A DNA stretch of 64,000 nucleotides from Roridomyces roridus (GCA_029378245.1 JARKIF010000011.1:1-64000), one strand, 5' to 3'. Counted from the stretch's first letter, positions 35,570-48,100 are shown. The notes: generated from the sequence alone by a model not told the origin. Made by a program: numbers and translations.

Positions 35570-36737
35570 TCAGCGTAAAAAATGGCTCCGCCCACCTATA
35601 CAACAACCTTTGAGAGTGGGACAAGTGGCCGCCCAAGTCTCGAAGGCCGCATCGTCGCTCTCGGCATCGACGGCGAAACGAAGCTTCCGATTGGCATACG
35701 TTAAGGCAAAATATACAATTTGGGTGAACCGCGGTAGGTGTGTGGTGACGTGGTCCAGTGCGGTCTATATGCAATCAGGCCGATGCCGGGAACCGCTGCA
35801 GTGACTGACCATGCCCAACAGATCCGTGTCATATGCGCGCAGTTGCAGGTTCCAGATGTGAGGAAATTGCACCGTAAGAGGCAGCAAGATCGTCTGAATT
35901 GGATTGTCCGATCCCCAGATCAAAAACTCGAGGGAGAGGACAAAAGGGAGATCGGGGTTGGTGAGTGGCCTCAGTGCCTGCACGTCGCTCTCTATCCGTA
36001 GATCGTGCGTGGCAAATCGAGCTGCCTGGAGGCATCGAGTAGAGAGCCGGTCGAGGAACATTCCCGACCCTTGGTAATGCCGTAGATTTGGCAGGAAGGT
36101 CAACCCGGGCTCGAGCGAGTTGGTGGCGGAGAATAAGGGAGGGGCCCACAGGAAGAGACGAACAATAGACGGATGCTGTCCAAGGAACTTGGCAAAATCC
36201 GTAGCAGCGGATGGAACACGGATGTTCGTCACCATGATCCGACACCACGAAAGGTTCGGAAAGGTGAGGCCAGCCAATCGAGTCGGTATGGTATTGTCTC
36301 GAAAGTCATTGAGAGATAGACATTCGAGATTCTTCATCAGCTTCATGGTTTCGAACAGAAGGTCATAGTTGACTTGAGCGACATGATCGGGGGTTCTGGA
36401 GATGGACGCGAGCTCAGTTTTCCGTGGGCAGAAAGGGTAAGACATACCGGAGAAAAGTAAGAGACCGCACAGCGTCCGCACGCCCAGGATTACGAATAAA
36501 CGACTGCATTAGATTCTTCAAAATCCTGTCGTACGGACGACCCTGCTTGTCCACGAGATCGAGGAAAATCGCTCGATTGACGATGGGTAAAACGAGTCCA
36601 TGAAATAGCTTGGAAACGCGACAGAACGTCGCCTGGTCTGGCGTAGTCGCATGTCGGATGATCTCAGTGAGGACCTCGTTGGGGAGCCAGAGAGTTATGA
36701 GCATGCGGGCTCTGTGAGCACGTCGCGTGAGGACCAT
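35570..36737 (-). CDS. F-box-like protein
   Basis: Predicted CDS complement(join(35570..35764,35810..36395,36448..36737)), 356 residues. An F-box-like motif lies near the N-terminus (LPNEVLTEIIRHA...FCRVSKLFHGLVLPIVNRAIFL, residues about 16-55). Weak leucine-rich features follow, such as NLECLSLNDF and FPNLSWCRI, with a C-terminal segment ending GCCIGGRSHFLR. Such proteins usually bind SKP1 through the F-box and recruit substrates to an SCF ubiquitin ligase; the substrate is unknown. Introns of 52 and 45 nt have GTATGT and GTCAGT donors and both close in phase. The ATG at 36737 is the first true methionine of the frame. A dead paralogue lies at 32910-33580 on the other strand. F-box families are strongly expanded in Agaricomycetes. 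Confidence 0.8.
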
Positions 36738-38065
36738 GGTGATGGTCAGAGGCAAAAGTGATGACGTCAGCTACACGTGATTGATTGATCGCTGACTGCC
36801 TCTTGGTCTCGACGTCCATGGACTCGGACTCATGCTCGGATCCCACCCGGGGGCTATCTCTTGCTTTCGACTTCCGATGGTCAACGCAGGCTGTGAATCT
36901 CCGACCCTCTAACCTCTGTGAAACTCGCCCCCATGATCCGAATCCCGATGCCGGAGGCCCGAGGAAGCCGGCAATTCTGGGCCTGCAGAACTTGGCGAAA
37001 CTGGCGGATTCTTTTGTCCGGATCCGCGCCTCTCAAGTGCCATCGTCTTCAATCCCTGCGGCGTGGATGTCGCCTCTGCAATCTTTCCCGCTATTCGTCT
37101 CATTCTGGCCCAGATGCTCTACGGATCTCGTCTTTAGGCTGAGGATTCAGTGATTCACGTTCTGGGTGCGGTTTGGCTTGCATGGATCCCGAAGTCGTTT
37201 TCTTCAAGGTGGTTTTCTTGCGTTGACATCTTTCATGAGAAGCAAGAGAGAGAAGTTAATCCGGCAGCTCTGAGGTTAGAGGTACAGCACATGCACACCT
37301 TCCTCCTGATTATACCGTCCCTCACGGGCGCGCCACTGCCATTCCTCCAAATCCGCTCACCATTCAATTGGAAGGCCTATTCCTCTGTGGGGAGACAGTA
37401 CCAAGGTCGAATATTTGTCGGTGTGAACTCGAGTCTGTCCGATTGATAAGAGTGCTGGGTCGAGAGTAATGGTTGCCCTCGTTCCGGTTGCTTGGCGTCC
37501 AATGTTTGTCGCCAGAGCGGATGGCGGTGGGCGAGTCGAGGAAGCCGCTCAATGGTGGGATGGACATTCACATTGGAAGACAAACCTTTCCGAGAGTAAG
37601 CGCTGTTCTTGAGTCTTGCTGTACTTATGGCACGGCGTGAACACGCTAGGATCTCAGGCTCAGCACCCGCAAAGCACAGCGCGCATCCGTTGAATCGAAC
37701 AAACGGAGAAGCTGTGGATATGGTTGTGGTATCCAGCATCGTTGTTCCTTTGAAGTCGGACAGACGGTGGTTCAAGTCCACCCAACATGTAGTTACTGCA
37801 TCTTGGGGGGTTGCATTTTTTTGAAGAGTGAGATTCTGGGGCGAAAGAAGTGGATGTCAGTGAGTGTGAGCGGAGGGACATTCATTTACATATATCTAGA
37901 CAATCTCAACTGTACCCACCTGCGTATACACTACTTATTGCGCACGTCGGTCCGAATCCGAATTCTGGTACTGCTGCTCAACATTCGTCTTTTGGAGGAG
38001 ATTCCACCAGCTACGCATGAACATTATGAAGTTGGCCGAATGATGCTGCATCAACTGGGACTCAC
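36738..38065. other. Intergenic, with repeat copy B and a tRNA-like T-arm
   Basis: No supported gene. It holds the promoter side of the F-box gene, a T-arm with a T-run at 37766-37823, and the second copy of the dispersed repeat (37885-38085). The short minus-strand peptide ORF around 37660-37881 containing GGLEPPS is an antisense reading of the T-arm, a known annotation artefact. Confidence 0.4.
37766..37823 (+). ncRNA. Isolated tRNA-like T-arm with downstream T-run
   Basis: GGTGGTTCAAGTCCACC forms a perfect 5-bp T-stem with a TTCAAGT loop (B-box type). A run of seven T follows about 30 bases later. Upstream, CTTTGAA resembles a glutamine-type anticodon loop, but its stem does not pair, and only four base pairs of acceptor stem can be found. 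It is probably a degraded tRNA or tRNA-derived element. Confidence 0.4.
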
Positions 38066-38085
38066 CTGGGGAACCAAGCCTCAAC
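37885..38085. repeat. Dispersed repeat, copy B
   Basis: This is the homologue of 24030-24225 (see copy A). Here the similarity runs into the 3' end of a membrane-protein exon at 38066, so the repeat may derive from the 3' part and following intron of that gene. Confidence 0.6.
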
Positions 38086-38466
38086 CAAACCAAAAGTCGG
38101 CGTAGCAGTCTTCCAAATAAACGTCGAAACGGTGAACGAGACCACATTCGCTGCGATGAAATGTCCGGAACTCCAGACCCCCCACGGGATCACCACGGCG
38201 TAATCCCACCAATTGTTCTTGGGCGCCCAGGGTTTTGATTTGACGTAGTCGATCCCGGCGACCACGGCACCGACGCCCGGGTAGAGAGTTCCCATTCCGA
38301 GGGCTCCGGTGCGTATTGCGGTAAGTGTACGGGGAAGTCGACGGCCCTGAGGAGTTGAAAGTTGAAAAAAGTTCAGTTTAAGCCCATGTGAACAAAGAAG
38401 CTACTCACCGCTGCGGGTCCACGACCCACAGCGAAGGCGGCAAATGTCAGACCTCCAACTGAGCGC
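38066..38466 (-). CDS. Membrane-protein gene fragment, unknown family
   Basis: Two exons read well on the minus strand: about 38409-38466 (GGLTFAAFAVGRGPAA) and 38066-38346 (281 nt). They join in phase across an intron with a GTGAGT donor and a CCTCAG acceptor. The second exon has hydrophobic stretches (TGALGMGTLYPGVGAVVAGI, and later AVVIPWGVWSSGHFIAANVV) and the polar segment KSKPWAPKNNWWDY. It ends at a GTGAGT donor at 38065, so a further exon is expected, but nothing convincing follows. Neither the start nor the stop was found. It may be part of a small multi-pass membrane protein, either truncated or with exons I could not place. Family not recognised. Confidence 0.45.
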
Positions 38467-41400
38467 CAGCGGTCACGCCGTCAGCCAGGATGGATGCGCT
38501 ACGTGAGTCAGAGCTACATAAAACGATCTATCAATCAACTTCGTCTGAAATTTTGAACAGGTACATCGCAGTGCGAGAGTCAACTTGATTCGAACCCTTT
38601 GAAGCTGGATGATTCTCCGTAAGTGACATTGTTTGAGGGATTTCAGGACGAGAAGAAGTCGTGGCAAGGGACGTCACTTATATAGAGTGACCCTAGAGAT
38701 GCCGGTACGACGCGTCCTGCCAGCCGGGTTGAGATTAATTTACGTATGTAGAAGCATCGCCGCGGAAGCGCATTGATTGTGGAGGCTATTGATATACATA
38801 CCGACGAGCCGAAGCAATCCGTACTCGCGGCCGCGAGTCATGCCGGCGCGGCATGTGATGCTGCATGACAAATCTGGGCGGCTTGCGTGGAAAGAACGTG
38901 TCCGGCAACTGATCAACTTTCCGATCCCGACGGCCAACTTAATTCGACCGGCGGCGACAGATAGTAACAGCCAACAGTGAAGTAGCTTGAGATATTCTGC
39001 TCTTGACTTCTCCTCCAGCTACTCTCTTATGCCTGCTTGAGGAGTAATCAGAACGCGCTCGTTGGACGCGACGCGTTTGATTGCACGTGTTGCGAATCAG
39101 AGTGATTCGGCCGCCGTGCGGCTGTGCATTGTAGGCGATCAATTTTCTCTTTCCCCCGTCATCTCCTGGGCAGCGCTGCTTCCCGGAAATCCAGAACCTC
39201 CGGATACTGAAGAATGCAGACTCGGTACGAGCGTCACCACAGCCAAACTTGAGCCTTGGTGATCCTTGAGGCCTGGGCCCTGGGCAGTGGACCGCGGCAT
39301 GCATCCGAGGCGGAGCGCGGAATCCTCGACGAACAAGTTCATCTCGCTCGCGGTCTTGACGTTTCGCAAATCATCAACTTGCCAACCACCTGTTTGGCGA
39401 CGTCCACTGTGCACGCGGGAGGTTCCTCCTTTCCATTCTATCATCTGCTGTCCCTTTTCGTCTTGATCAATGACCATGCGTTTCACTCTTTGGACGGCGT
39501 TGCTAGTTTTCCCGTGCGTGATTGTTCAATGCTACAAGAAATCTGACATCCACCGCGCAGTACAGAGGGTCTGGACCTCGAGGCTAGTATGTTCCGGCAT
39601 TTGCCGCTCTCAAATTCAATAGTGATCCATTTCTAGAGTTCACCGCTCTGCGCGCCCTCGAATCGCCGCCTCCTCCGCCTCGGACCTCGTTCCGAATTGA
39701 ACTGACTCTGTGCTTTCGGCATCCAATGATTCAGTGGTACTTACTTGCCCAACTTCTTCCTCCGCATCATACCCTCTCTCATGGTATTGGTATACATTCA
39801 TGATTCTTCTCCGGTACCATCAAATCCCCGGACTCTAGTCTCTCCATAGCCCGCCAGACCTTGACGTCGACCGGTCCAACGGCCTCGTTCTCTCCACGCG
39901 GGGTGCGGGGCGAGATCTAACCTTGGGGACTGGATTATCTTTACTATGCGCCGTTCGAATCGCCACCAGCATGCGAAGCTTTTTTGAGGCCGGTGAGTCG
40001 TCGTTGGCTCGACTGGACCGTTGATTTCGCTCAATTGTCAATCCTTCTCGTAGGGCTTGATGCCTGCTACGCCAGGTCCTTTGTAATATCATGCTTACTT
40101 TGGCCATGGATTCCATTTCGTTCTCAAGCTACCCCGCTGATGCTATTTCGCGCGAGCCATTGGCCTTTTCTGGAACAAAGTTACCTCGTCGCCCGATGTG
40201 GGAGCCCATCCAAGTCGACGATGGCTGTGCATGCGATGAGGTGAGTCATATGTGAGTCACTCCTCCAAAGACTAATAGTGTTTCTGCGCATCTTACTACC
40301 TGCCTCAGACCCGTCCGAAATCCACGCGTTAGAACCGACACTGACAGACTCCAGCCCACTGTTCTTGTCCGACATGCCCGAACCACATGCTATACGAAGC
40401 TCTCGACTCCATACACACGAAAAGATCGTATCTGTCAAGTGTTCCTTCTACTCCCCACCTCCACTGATCATGAGGACAGGTAATAGTGGATGGGTGCGAA
40501 AGACATGGAGGATCACCGCAAACTCAATACAATAAAAAAGCACAGAAGAAAGACCCCTAGATTCGGCAACTTTGAGGGTCTCTTGTATTGTATTCAGCCG
40601 ACCTGTGTTCGGAATGGCCATGACCGCTGGTATGCAACTCTGTCGATCACTCATTCACTTGCTTATCTTGGACAGTACGATTTCCAGGAATGTCAGTCAT
40701 AGACAACTCGGTGTCAGCTGATCCCGAGGTTCCGAGTAGCGCGCGGACGCTGAATTTCTCGAACAGGCAGTAAGTGAGTTTCAACGCAAGCAGAAGCAGT
40801 TGGAGCAGAGGTCATAAATCAAAAGGTGCCTGCCTTTCTGTCTTGCCCACCGTCTCCGGGCTCCTCTAACTCTAACAATTTGAGCCTATGCGTCCATGTC
40901 GGGCTCGGCATGACTCACAGATATTTTTGGTTTATTGTCGTTTCCGACTCGGATCTGCCATCTTCGACTTGGCCGCGCTTACACTGCCGCACCTGTTTGT
41001 TACTTGCCCCTTTGTGCAGTCGTAATCCATCGCACCGATTCCGGACGCAGGCACCCGACGTCGACAGTCTTCCCTTGCTCTGGGGGTACCTGGTTCTAGC
41101 TCCTTCAGAGGCGGCGAACTGCAAGCCAATTCATTCAAGTCTACTTGCTATGTAGAACTTGAAGAACAACAGACAGACACATTGCAACCTGCCAGCCAGC
41201 TTGTCATCGAACCTGGCTGCTCATCTTTTGATTGCTCAAAATAGGTCTATTCTACTCGGCGTATCTCCGTGCAAGTCCACCGACATCGAACCTGTATTCC
41301 AGAAACTCGGGCCCGAGTGAGTGTTGTCGTTCTTTCTTTCTGGAAGAAACCTGATCACAATCGGGCCGAACAAAGCACAAATCACCAAAGCAAAGCCAGG

Positions 41401-42929
41401 CCGAACCGATTTTCCTAGCCTCGCTTGCCTAGCTAGCCCTATCAGTGCGTCGCCGATCCGCCGCCGCTCCTCCTAATTGCCCAAATCCCAAATGGACAGC
41501 AGGGTTGCTTGTTCGGTACATGTACCCGAACGACGCGACACCGACACGACATTACCGCTTTTGTCCCTCCATCCGCCTCGTTTCACTCGAGGAAACTTCC
41601 GGGCGCCACCACCCATGATGAGCGGTTAATAGACTTTAATGGGCCCACAGGAACCATTACATGGGCCGACCTCGTCCCGCGAAACGGATAGGATGAGCAA
41701 GTATGTAGACGGTTCCTTTCATTGTTTTTTTTTTCACTGAAGGTCAGGGGTGTCTTCAAGTGACTGTTATCCGGCTAGTGTGGGATTGTGTGGGACCTAC
41801 CTACGTCAATGAGGCGCAACTTGATGGGGGACACAATCTGACGAGCAAGATAGATGGGGCTTCAATCCGAGTTGCGGTGTAGTCCTGCTATATCCGGCTG
41901 ATTCTCTGACTTGATCGGAGCGGCATCGTGGGTCGAGTATGTCTAGGGGCACTTGAACTCTCCAGTGTCCGATTTTCTCGCTAGGTGAGTGTGCCACAAA
42001 ATTAGCCAGGTCCATGACTTTTGATGTCGCTTGCAATCTAGCGGCACGGAATTTCCAGTCTGCGCTGGGGAAGGCTCTGGGTCATGAGGAAAGTATTCGT
42101 ACATCCGTGCCCCCACGCTGTGTTGATTGTCTTTCTCATCAGCGCAGCCTCACGCGATTAACAATCCCATTGATACCGCCAAGCGGCGGGTAATTTTCTC
42201 CGAGGGCAGAAATAGCTTGATTCCAAGTATCACCGACTTCAGCTTTAAGCCTGGATGAACATACAAACCTAGACGCCACGAATCACCTTTTTTTCGTGAG
42301 AGTTCGCGGAGTAAGTGTTACTTCCCAAGCTTCCTTCGGACCCTGCTCCTCTTAATTAAAATTTCGTAAACCCTCCGTCGACTGACTCCGCCGTCAGATC
42401 CAATCTCACCATCAAGGGTTTTAGAGCGCCGACCCAGCCCACCTCGGACACTCGGCGAGACGACTTTGGCTGTGGCTGTAGCCCGGGACCTGGAAGATTG
42501 ACCTGAAAACTGTGCCCGGCCCCAAATGCGACACCTTGCGCCATGCAAATGCGTCTGTTTTTCAAGTTAAAAAACTCGGCGTGCGAGATTCATCCGTGTT
42601 TGGTAAAATTAACCCCGGGCTTCGGATTAGCTTCAAATGCCCTCATAGCCACGTTTCATGAGCCACAGACCCTCCCGGGCAAAACCGTCACCCACCCATC
42701 AGCTGTGTGCCCTTGTTCTGCTCCCAGCAGATTGGATGGTCCCTTGCGTTGGCTATCTCTGAGTAAGTTTCTTTACTCTCGTTTATCCAGATCGCCGATC
42801 TAATATAAGAGAAGAGAAGCCAAGTGCTTTTGGGACAGCGGCGCCTCACATCCGCCTCTCCTCGCTCCTACAAAGAGGCTGGCAGGCAGGCAGCTCCACC
42901 ATCCCCGCGCCGTTCGCCAACCCACGGCA
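38467..42929. other. 4.4-kb gene-poor stretch
   Basis: No supported gene on either strand. Coding-like patches (39280-39540, 39590-39790 and 40280-40530, plus strand) carry Pro/Leu-rich ORFs of the kind left by old F-box-type genes, but they have no splice-consistent linkage and no motif I can name. No TE protein, TIR or LTR was recognised. The last 150 bases are the likely promoter of the TEA gene. Confidence 0.45.
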
Positions 42930-44282
42930 ATGTACTTCGAGCGCGAAAGCACTGAAGAGTCTGCGTCCGCTTCCTCCGGGTCCTCGACGCCACCCACCAC
43001 TCCCTCCGCCGATCAGCTTTACGCGCCTATCAGCGACGGTACCGCTGCGTGGCCAGCAATGCAGAGCCAGACGACAAAGGATGTTCTCCAGTCGATTCTC
43101 AAGGTGCGCAAGAGCTGGAAGACGCTACGCGGTGGCGAGACGGTCTGGCCACTCGATCTCGAGGCGGCGTTACTCGAAGGCAAGTCTGGCTTGGCTCCAC
43201 GTGCATGTGCTGACGATGCCTGCGTAGGTCTGGAAAACTACCAGCCCGATGACTCTCGGGAGACGCGCATGCTTGGTCGTTTTCCGCGGCGCAATCGCTT
43301 CATATCAGACTATATCTTTGACAAGACAGGGAAGCGGCGGTCGGCCAAGCAGGTCGGCAGTCGTCTGCAGCAGTTGAGGGAGTCGTGTGGCGGTAAAAAG
43401 CGTATGTCCACAGTCGCTCGACGTGCTTTCCCTCCCACTGAGTCTGCTCTCAGTCCTCCATCTCCTCTCCCCCTTCCGTCAGCCTCCTGCACCCTCGGAC
43501 TCCGCTTCCAGCGACGGGTCTACGAGCTCCCCCGTGTCTCCCTCCAGCGACCAGCGCTTCCCCAGGCATACGACCATGTATATTGATCTTCTTCCCGAGG
43601 ACGCGGAGGAAGCTGACTCGCTGGCGCCGGCACAGTGGTGGGGAACTGACGATGCTTTTCACGTCTCTGAGCGCCCGCGTCGGCTGAGTTCCATCAACCC
43701 CACGATTACCTTCCTCTCCCCGACCGCCATCTCGGACGCATCAGTGCGCTGCACCGTCTACGCCGACGGACGATCCATGCATGTCGAGTGTACACAACTG
43801 CTACGCGTTCTCGAGCGCGGAGAGGCAGTATCGGGGTACCTCTACAGCACGCCGCTGGTGCCAGAGTACTGGAAGGTCATATCGCGTAGTTCCGGTGCGT
43901 CGTCATCGTCATCATACTTGTTTCCGTGCACTTACCGCCCCACTTTGCAGATCCCACTCGATTCACCATCTACCAAGAAATCCTCAAGGACAATTCGCTC
44001 GCTTTCCATGCCACTTACAAATTTGTCTACCCGGCTTCGTACGCATCTGCCTCGGCGTCGCATACCCATACCCATACCCAAGCCCCACATGCCCCCGAGC
44101 TCAACCCGGGACCTACCCATGCGCAAATACCGCATTACCCCCTCATTGTTCCGTCTTGGCCTTCTCGCGAAGATTCCCCCGCGCAATATCACAGCCCCAG
44201 CAGCGAGACCTCGACCTGCTTCCCTTCTGAGCTGTCAAACTATGTGTGTGTTCTCGAACCGCCCATGGCCACGGCCCGCTAA
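42930..44282 (+). CDS. TEA/ATTS-domain transcription factor
   Basis: Predicted CDS join(42930..43179,43228..43401,43454..43894,43951..44282), 398 residues. The TEA DNA-binding domain spans about residues 70-138. It begins TVWPLDLEAALLEGLENY, continues with RRNRFISDYIFDKTGKRRS and ends with the recognition helix AKQVGSRLQQLRE. This is the fold of AbaA, TEC1 and TEF proteins, which bind CATTCC-type sites and control development. After a Pro/Ser-rich linker, a second conserved-looking block follows (VRCTVYADGRSMHVE, then PLVPEYWKVI, then LAFHATYKFVYP, about residues 225-315), possibly a partner-binding beta sandwich. The first intron is GC-AG (43180-43227) with a CTGAC branch motif, and the others are GT-AG. 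It is convergent with the ceramidase gene. The role is probably nuclear regulation of morphogenesis (inference from the family). Confidence 0.88.
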
Positions 44283-45128
44283 TCGCACTCCATTTCATTT
44301 CCCAGGTATTATAAGTCGAAGAAGCACTCTCTTTTTGCAAGCGACGTCACCGATGGTATTTTATTTGATTAATTGAAAGTACGTTACTTACCTTACATTA
44401 CTTACCTGACCTCACCTTACTTCTCGAGTTCTTTGCAATTGTGTACGCTGCCGATTTGATTACTGTTTTCGGGGGGACCTTTGTTTCGTGTCGTACTCAT
44501 CCTTCCCAAATTGCTCTGCCCTTTGTTTTTCATTTATTCTTATCCCTTTCAAGTATATACATTGTCGTTGTTGTACTACAGCTTTCTCGCATACGTATAC
44601 CAGCCCTGATTTCATCTCGTACTTGTCTCACCGAATAATAAGCTAAAGCCACGTCAAGGAGATCTGCAGTAGAATCGCGCGGATTATGGAGGAGGAAGAC
44701 CAAGACCACCGCCGTAAAGCATTCTATTAAACCTGATGTTCTACTCCCCGGTACCGCGGATGGATGTCGATGAAAAAAAGGTATCGCATATATGACACCA
44801 AGAGCAAAACGCCACCTACTCTCGGCACTCTTCGACGCGACCATGGTGACTGCATGCCGTCACAGCCCGACCCGCACACCCTCCTAGACCCTCCTCCACG
44901 GCAGCGCTCGGTAATTCGCGAACACATTCAGGGGCGTTGATTGTAAGCAAATCAAGAAGTACCCCGTGTACCTCACGCCTACCTCGAGGCTCCCGAGAAA
45001 AACTGCCCACAATAGGCAGGATCCACACAAGGTCGTGGAAACTGAACAAGAAGACGCGGTAAATTCATTGAACCCAGAGCGTACAAGGGAATGTGACTAT
45101 TGAAGAGAGAAGTTGAGAAGGTCCTCTT
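44283..45128. other. Convergent 3' intergenic region
   Basis: 846 bp between the TEA gene (plus) and the ceramidase gene (minus). It is T-rich near 44460-44560, with short tandem ACTTACC units at about 44388-44414. No coding structure is seen; both transcript ends should lie here. Confidence 0.4.
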
Positions 45129-48100
45129 TTACGAAACAACGACTGTGAAATTTGAAGAAGAGCCCACGAATTCTGATATGGAGCCAATGAGAGGTTTCGA
45201 GTCCCCAAAATACCTGATCCGGTAAATTCCGGCTGCAAAATCGAGAACAAGGGTCACGTCAGGGTCTGTGCAATTTGGAAGCCAAAAGGCCTTACGAGCG
45301 GTATCACTTTCTATCGTCCTGGATACAACAACAACATTAAAATGAAATCACGAATTTGCGTTTAAAAAGTTCACCATGAAATATTAACCGTACTCGTTCC
45401 CAGGACCTAAAATGTGCATGCGAATCAGCGGCGAACTCGATCATGGAAGAAGAATGTACCGTGCTTTCCCGCGTCCAGCGATACAGCGTCGACGGGTGAG
45501 AGTCTGACTTTACCGTGGTCCACGAATCCGAATCGAGCCGGTCAACAGACAAAAATGTGCCCTCAAGGTGGAGATTATTCTACGCGTCAACAACGTCAGA
45601 CTAGACGCAGCTGTAGAAAAAAAAATCAACCAACCCTTGGATTAGCACCAACGAATCGAGCGAAAACCGACTGCCCAGAACGGTAAGGTGCCGTGGTAAC
45701 AACATCCTGTACGACTTGTCCAAACCGCTTCCCGATCGGTGCAGCGTCGAATTTCACGCTAGTCTAGAAGCAAGGGGAGCTGCGATTGAGCGCCCGGATA
45801 ATCGATAACGGAACAGATAGCCCGTCTTACCTGCAGCGAAATGGCTTTTGAGAGCTGTTCTGCTGGAGCCTCATCTGATGGAGGACTGCCGATAGGGGGC
45901 ACATCTCCGAGGAAAGACACGAGGCTGGTATACTTGTCGATGTACGCCTCCAAGGTAACTATTTTTAATGGCCTTCAGAAGGAATGAATCGCGAGAACGA
46001 GTAAATAACTCAACAAGGTCCGTACAGCGTCGACGCGCCCTCGTACCGCTGGACACTGTACTCCTCCCGTGTGGTGATATAGTGCCCGTACGTATTGGCG
46101 GGGCCAGCAACGACGACTTGAGCATCCTCGCCGACAACGCCGGAGGAGATTAGTTCAGCGCGGACGGCTTCCCTGTCATCAAGCCTATCAATCACACGAA
46201 AAGAGCGCACGTAGTGAGCCACCAACCGTATGCGCCGTCCAGCCATAGTCGTGAGCTCCCCTAGCCGAATAGAAGAGTCATGTCCGAGACAGGAAAGACC
46301 TGAGGCTTACCTGGAATGATCAGCATGACTTGACACAGTACGTTAGCTCCACAATAGTTTTCATATTCTCGTCGACGAACCGAAATTGCCAACCCTCAGG
46401 AGTTGAACGTCCACCGTGCCGGGAGACCACTCGTAAGGCTCATGAGCGTATCCCTGAGTGACGACATTAGTTTAGGTGAGGTGGAGATGAGGACGCCAAG
46501 TCAATGTATTGAGCAACTCGGACAGCCCATGTCCGTACACGTCGCGGGCCAGGCAAAGTACCGCGGGTGCAGTGTACCCTCGATGGTCATATTGACGCGC
46601 AAAGAACAAGGCACGGTACACCTGACTGCGGGCTCTCGCACTCGGTTCATGATCCCGCGAAGGAGCCGCATGGATCTGCACATGCCGATCAAGGACCGCG
46701 ATACGCCGCCGCCGCCGCCGACGCCGCCCCACGTCATTCAATGAATGAATGAATGTCCCAATACAATGAAGATTACTCCCGCGTTCCTCCCAAACATGCT
46801 AGAGCCGGGAGCAGAGCGACATATCGCGACATATCCCCGAGTATGCTCGGTCCCCCCTATGTCCACACGCCTGCAGGGTTGCGCATGCCCCAGCAGTCAC
46901 CCGCCAAAGAGAGAGAAAAAAAACGCACCGTATTCAAGAGAATCGGCTTTGGATACTGGCAAGCCACTTGCTCCTTGGAGGGATCAGGCGTAATGACATC
47001 CTTGACAATTTCCCAGAAGGGGTTCCTACATCGCGGCGTCTAAATGAAATGCATGGCGGAAAGGAGTATGTGTGTACGCACTGCGACGTCTTGTTATCGC
47101 CCTGAATGAAGTCGAATGCGCCAGGCCCGTCACTGCAAACAAGCAAGGGTCAGCGATCATTAACCGAAACGCGAGCAAGCCACGCACGTTGTCCCGCCCG
47201 CAAACGAGAAGCCTACAGCCCACACTTGTCAGTCAAGTCTGCCGTAGAATACCAATGCACGCACCCATAGCCGCAGGACACGTCCCCACCCTCGTCCCAT
47301 TCGGCAACACAAACTCATGCGTAGCCATATCCACAAAGACATGCACACTCCTCACGCTCCCCTTCACCGACGTCATCCCACCACCAAGAACCGCCCGCGC
47401 CGCATCGGCCTGCTTCTTCCCAATCTCCACATTACTCGCAAACCCATATCCAGCGCCCAGCCCATACCCTGCGTCCCCCGAGTTGGATGCAAAGGCAGGA
47501 CCACGCCCGTGGCAATCCTGCGCCCTCTCACCGCACGTAGACGAATTGGCCACACACGGGAGCCCGTCGTATGGTTTTCCTGGAGATTCACAGAACGCGC
47601 CGAGCCTGGGAAGAGCCGGTTGTTAGCGTGAGGGAGCGGAAGGAGTTTCACGGGAAGGAGAAAGGGAACGTAGGGAAGAAATGTGGTCTGGGAGCCCGCC
47701 TCGACTAGCTGCGGAGCGGACCCCAGAATGGGATTTCCCGCAATGATGATAAACCCCGCGATAACGGAGCGCCCAGATACGTTCTACGCACCCCAGATTC
47801 CGAGTACGCAACGCCACCGATATCGGACCGAGATGTATCCCAGCAAGACGCCGGTGAACTGCGTCCCACACCCACACCCAGACTGAGACGAGGAGGAAGA
47901 GAGGAGAAGAGAAGGAGGGAAGCCCAAGCCTTTGTCGTCCTCGACATCGAATCTGAGGACCAGGCAATGCAAGATCCGGTGCATCGACCCGGAGCCCCAA
48001 GGCCAGGCGCGACACCGCCTCAGAGCACGCAGACGATGGTCTGCCGACGATCTGAGGGCCCGGATGCCTACCCGCAGAGAATTGAGCGCGGGAGGAACGA

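Noticed and set aside
45375..45406. Alternative 13-nt ceramidase exon ending at GTACGG
   Set aside because: It gives an in-frame stop in the next exon. The 32-nt version ending at GTGAAC restores the conserved Trp-Thr and keeps the frame.
46130..46250. Ceramidase without the 42-nt intron at 46185-46226
   Set aside because: Retention keeps the frame but inserts 14 residues after MAGRRIR, where the family has none, and good GT and TAG signals exist. Some retention in vivo cannot be excluded.
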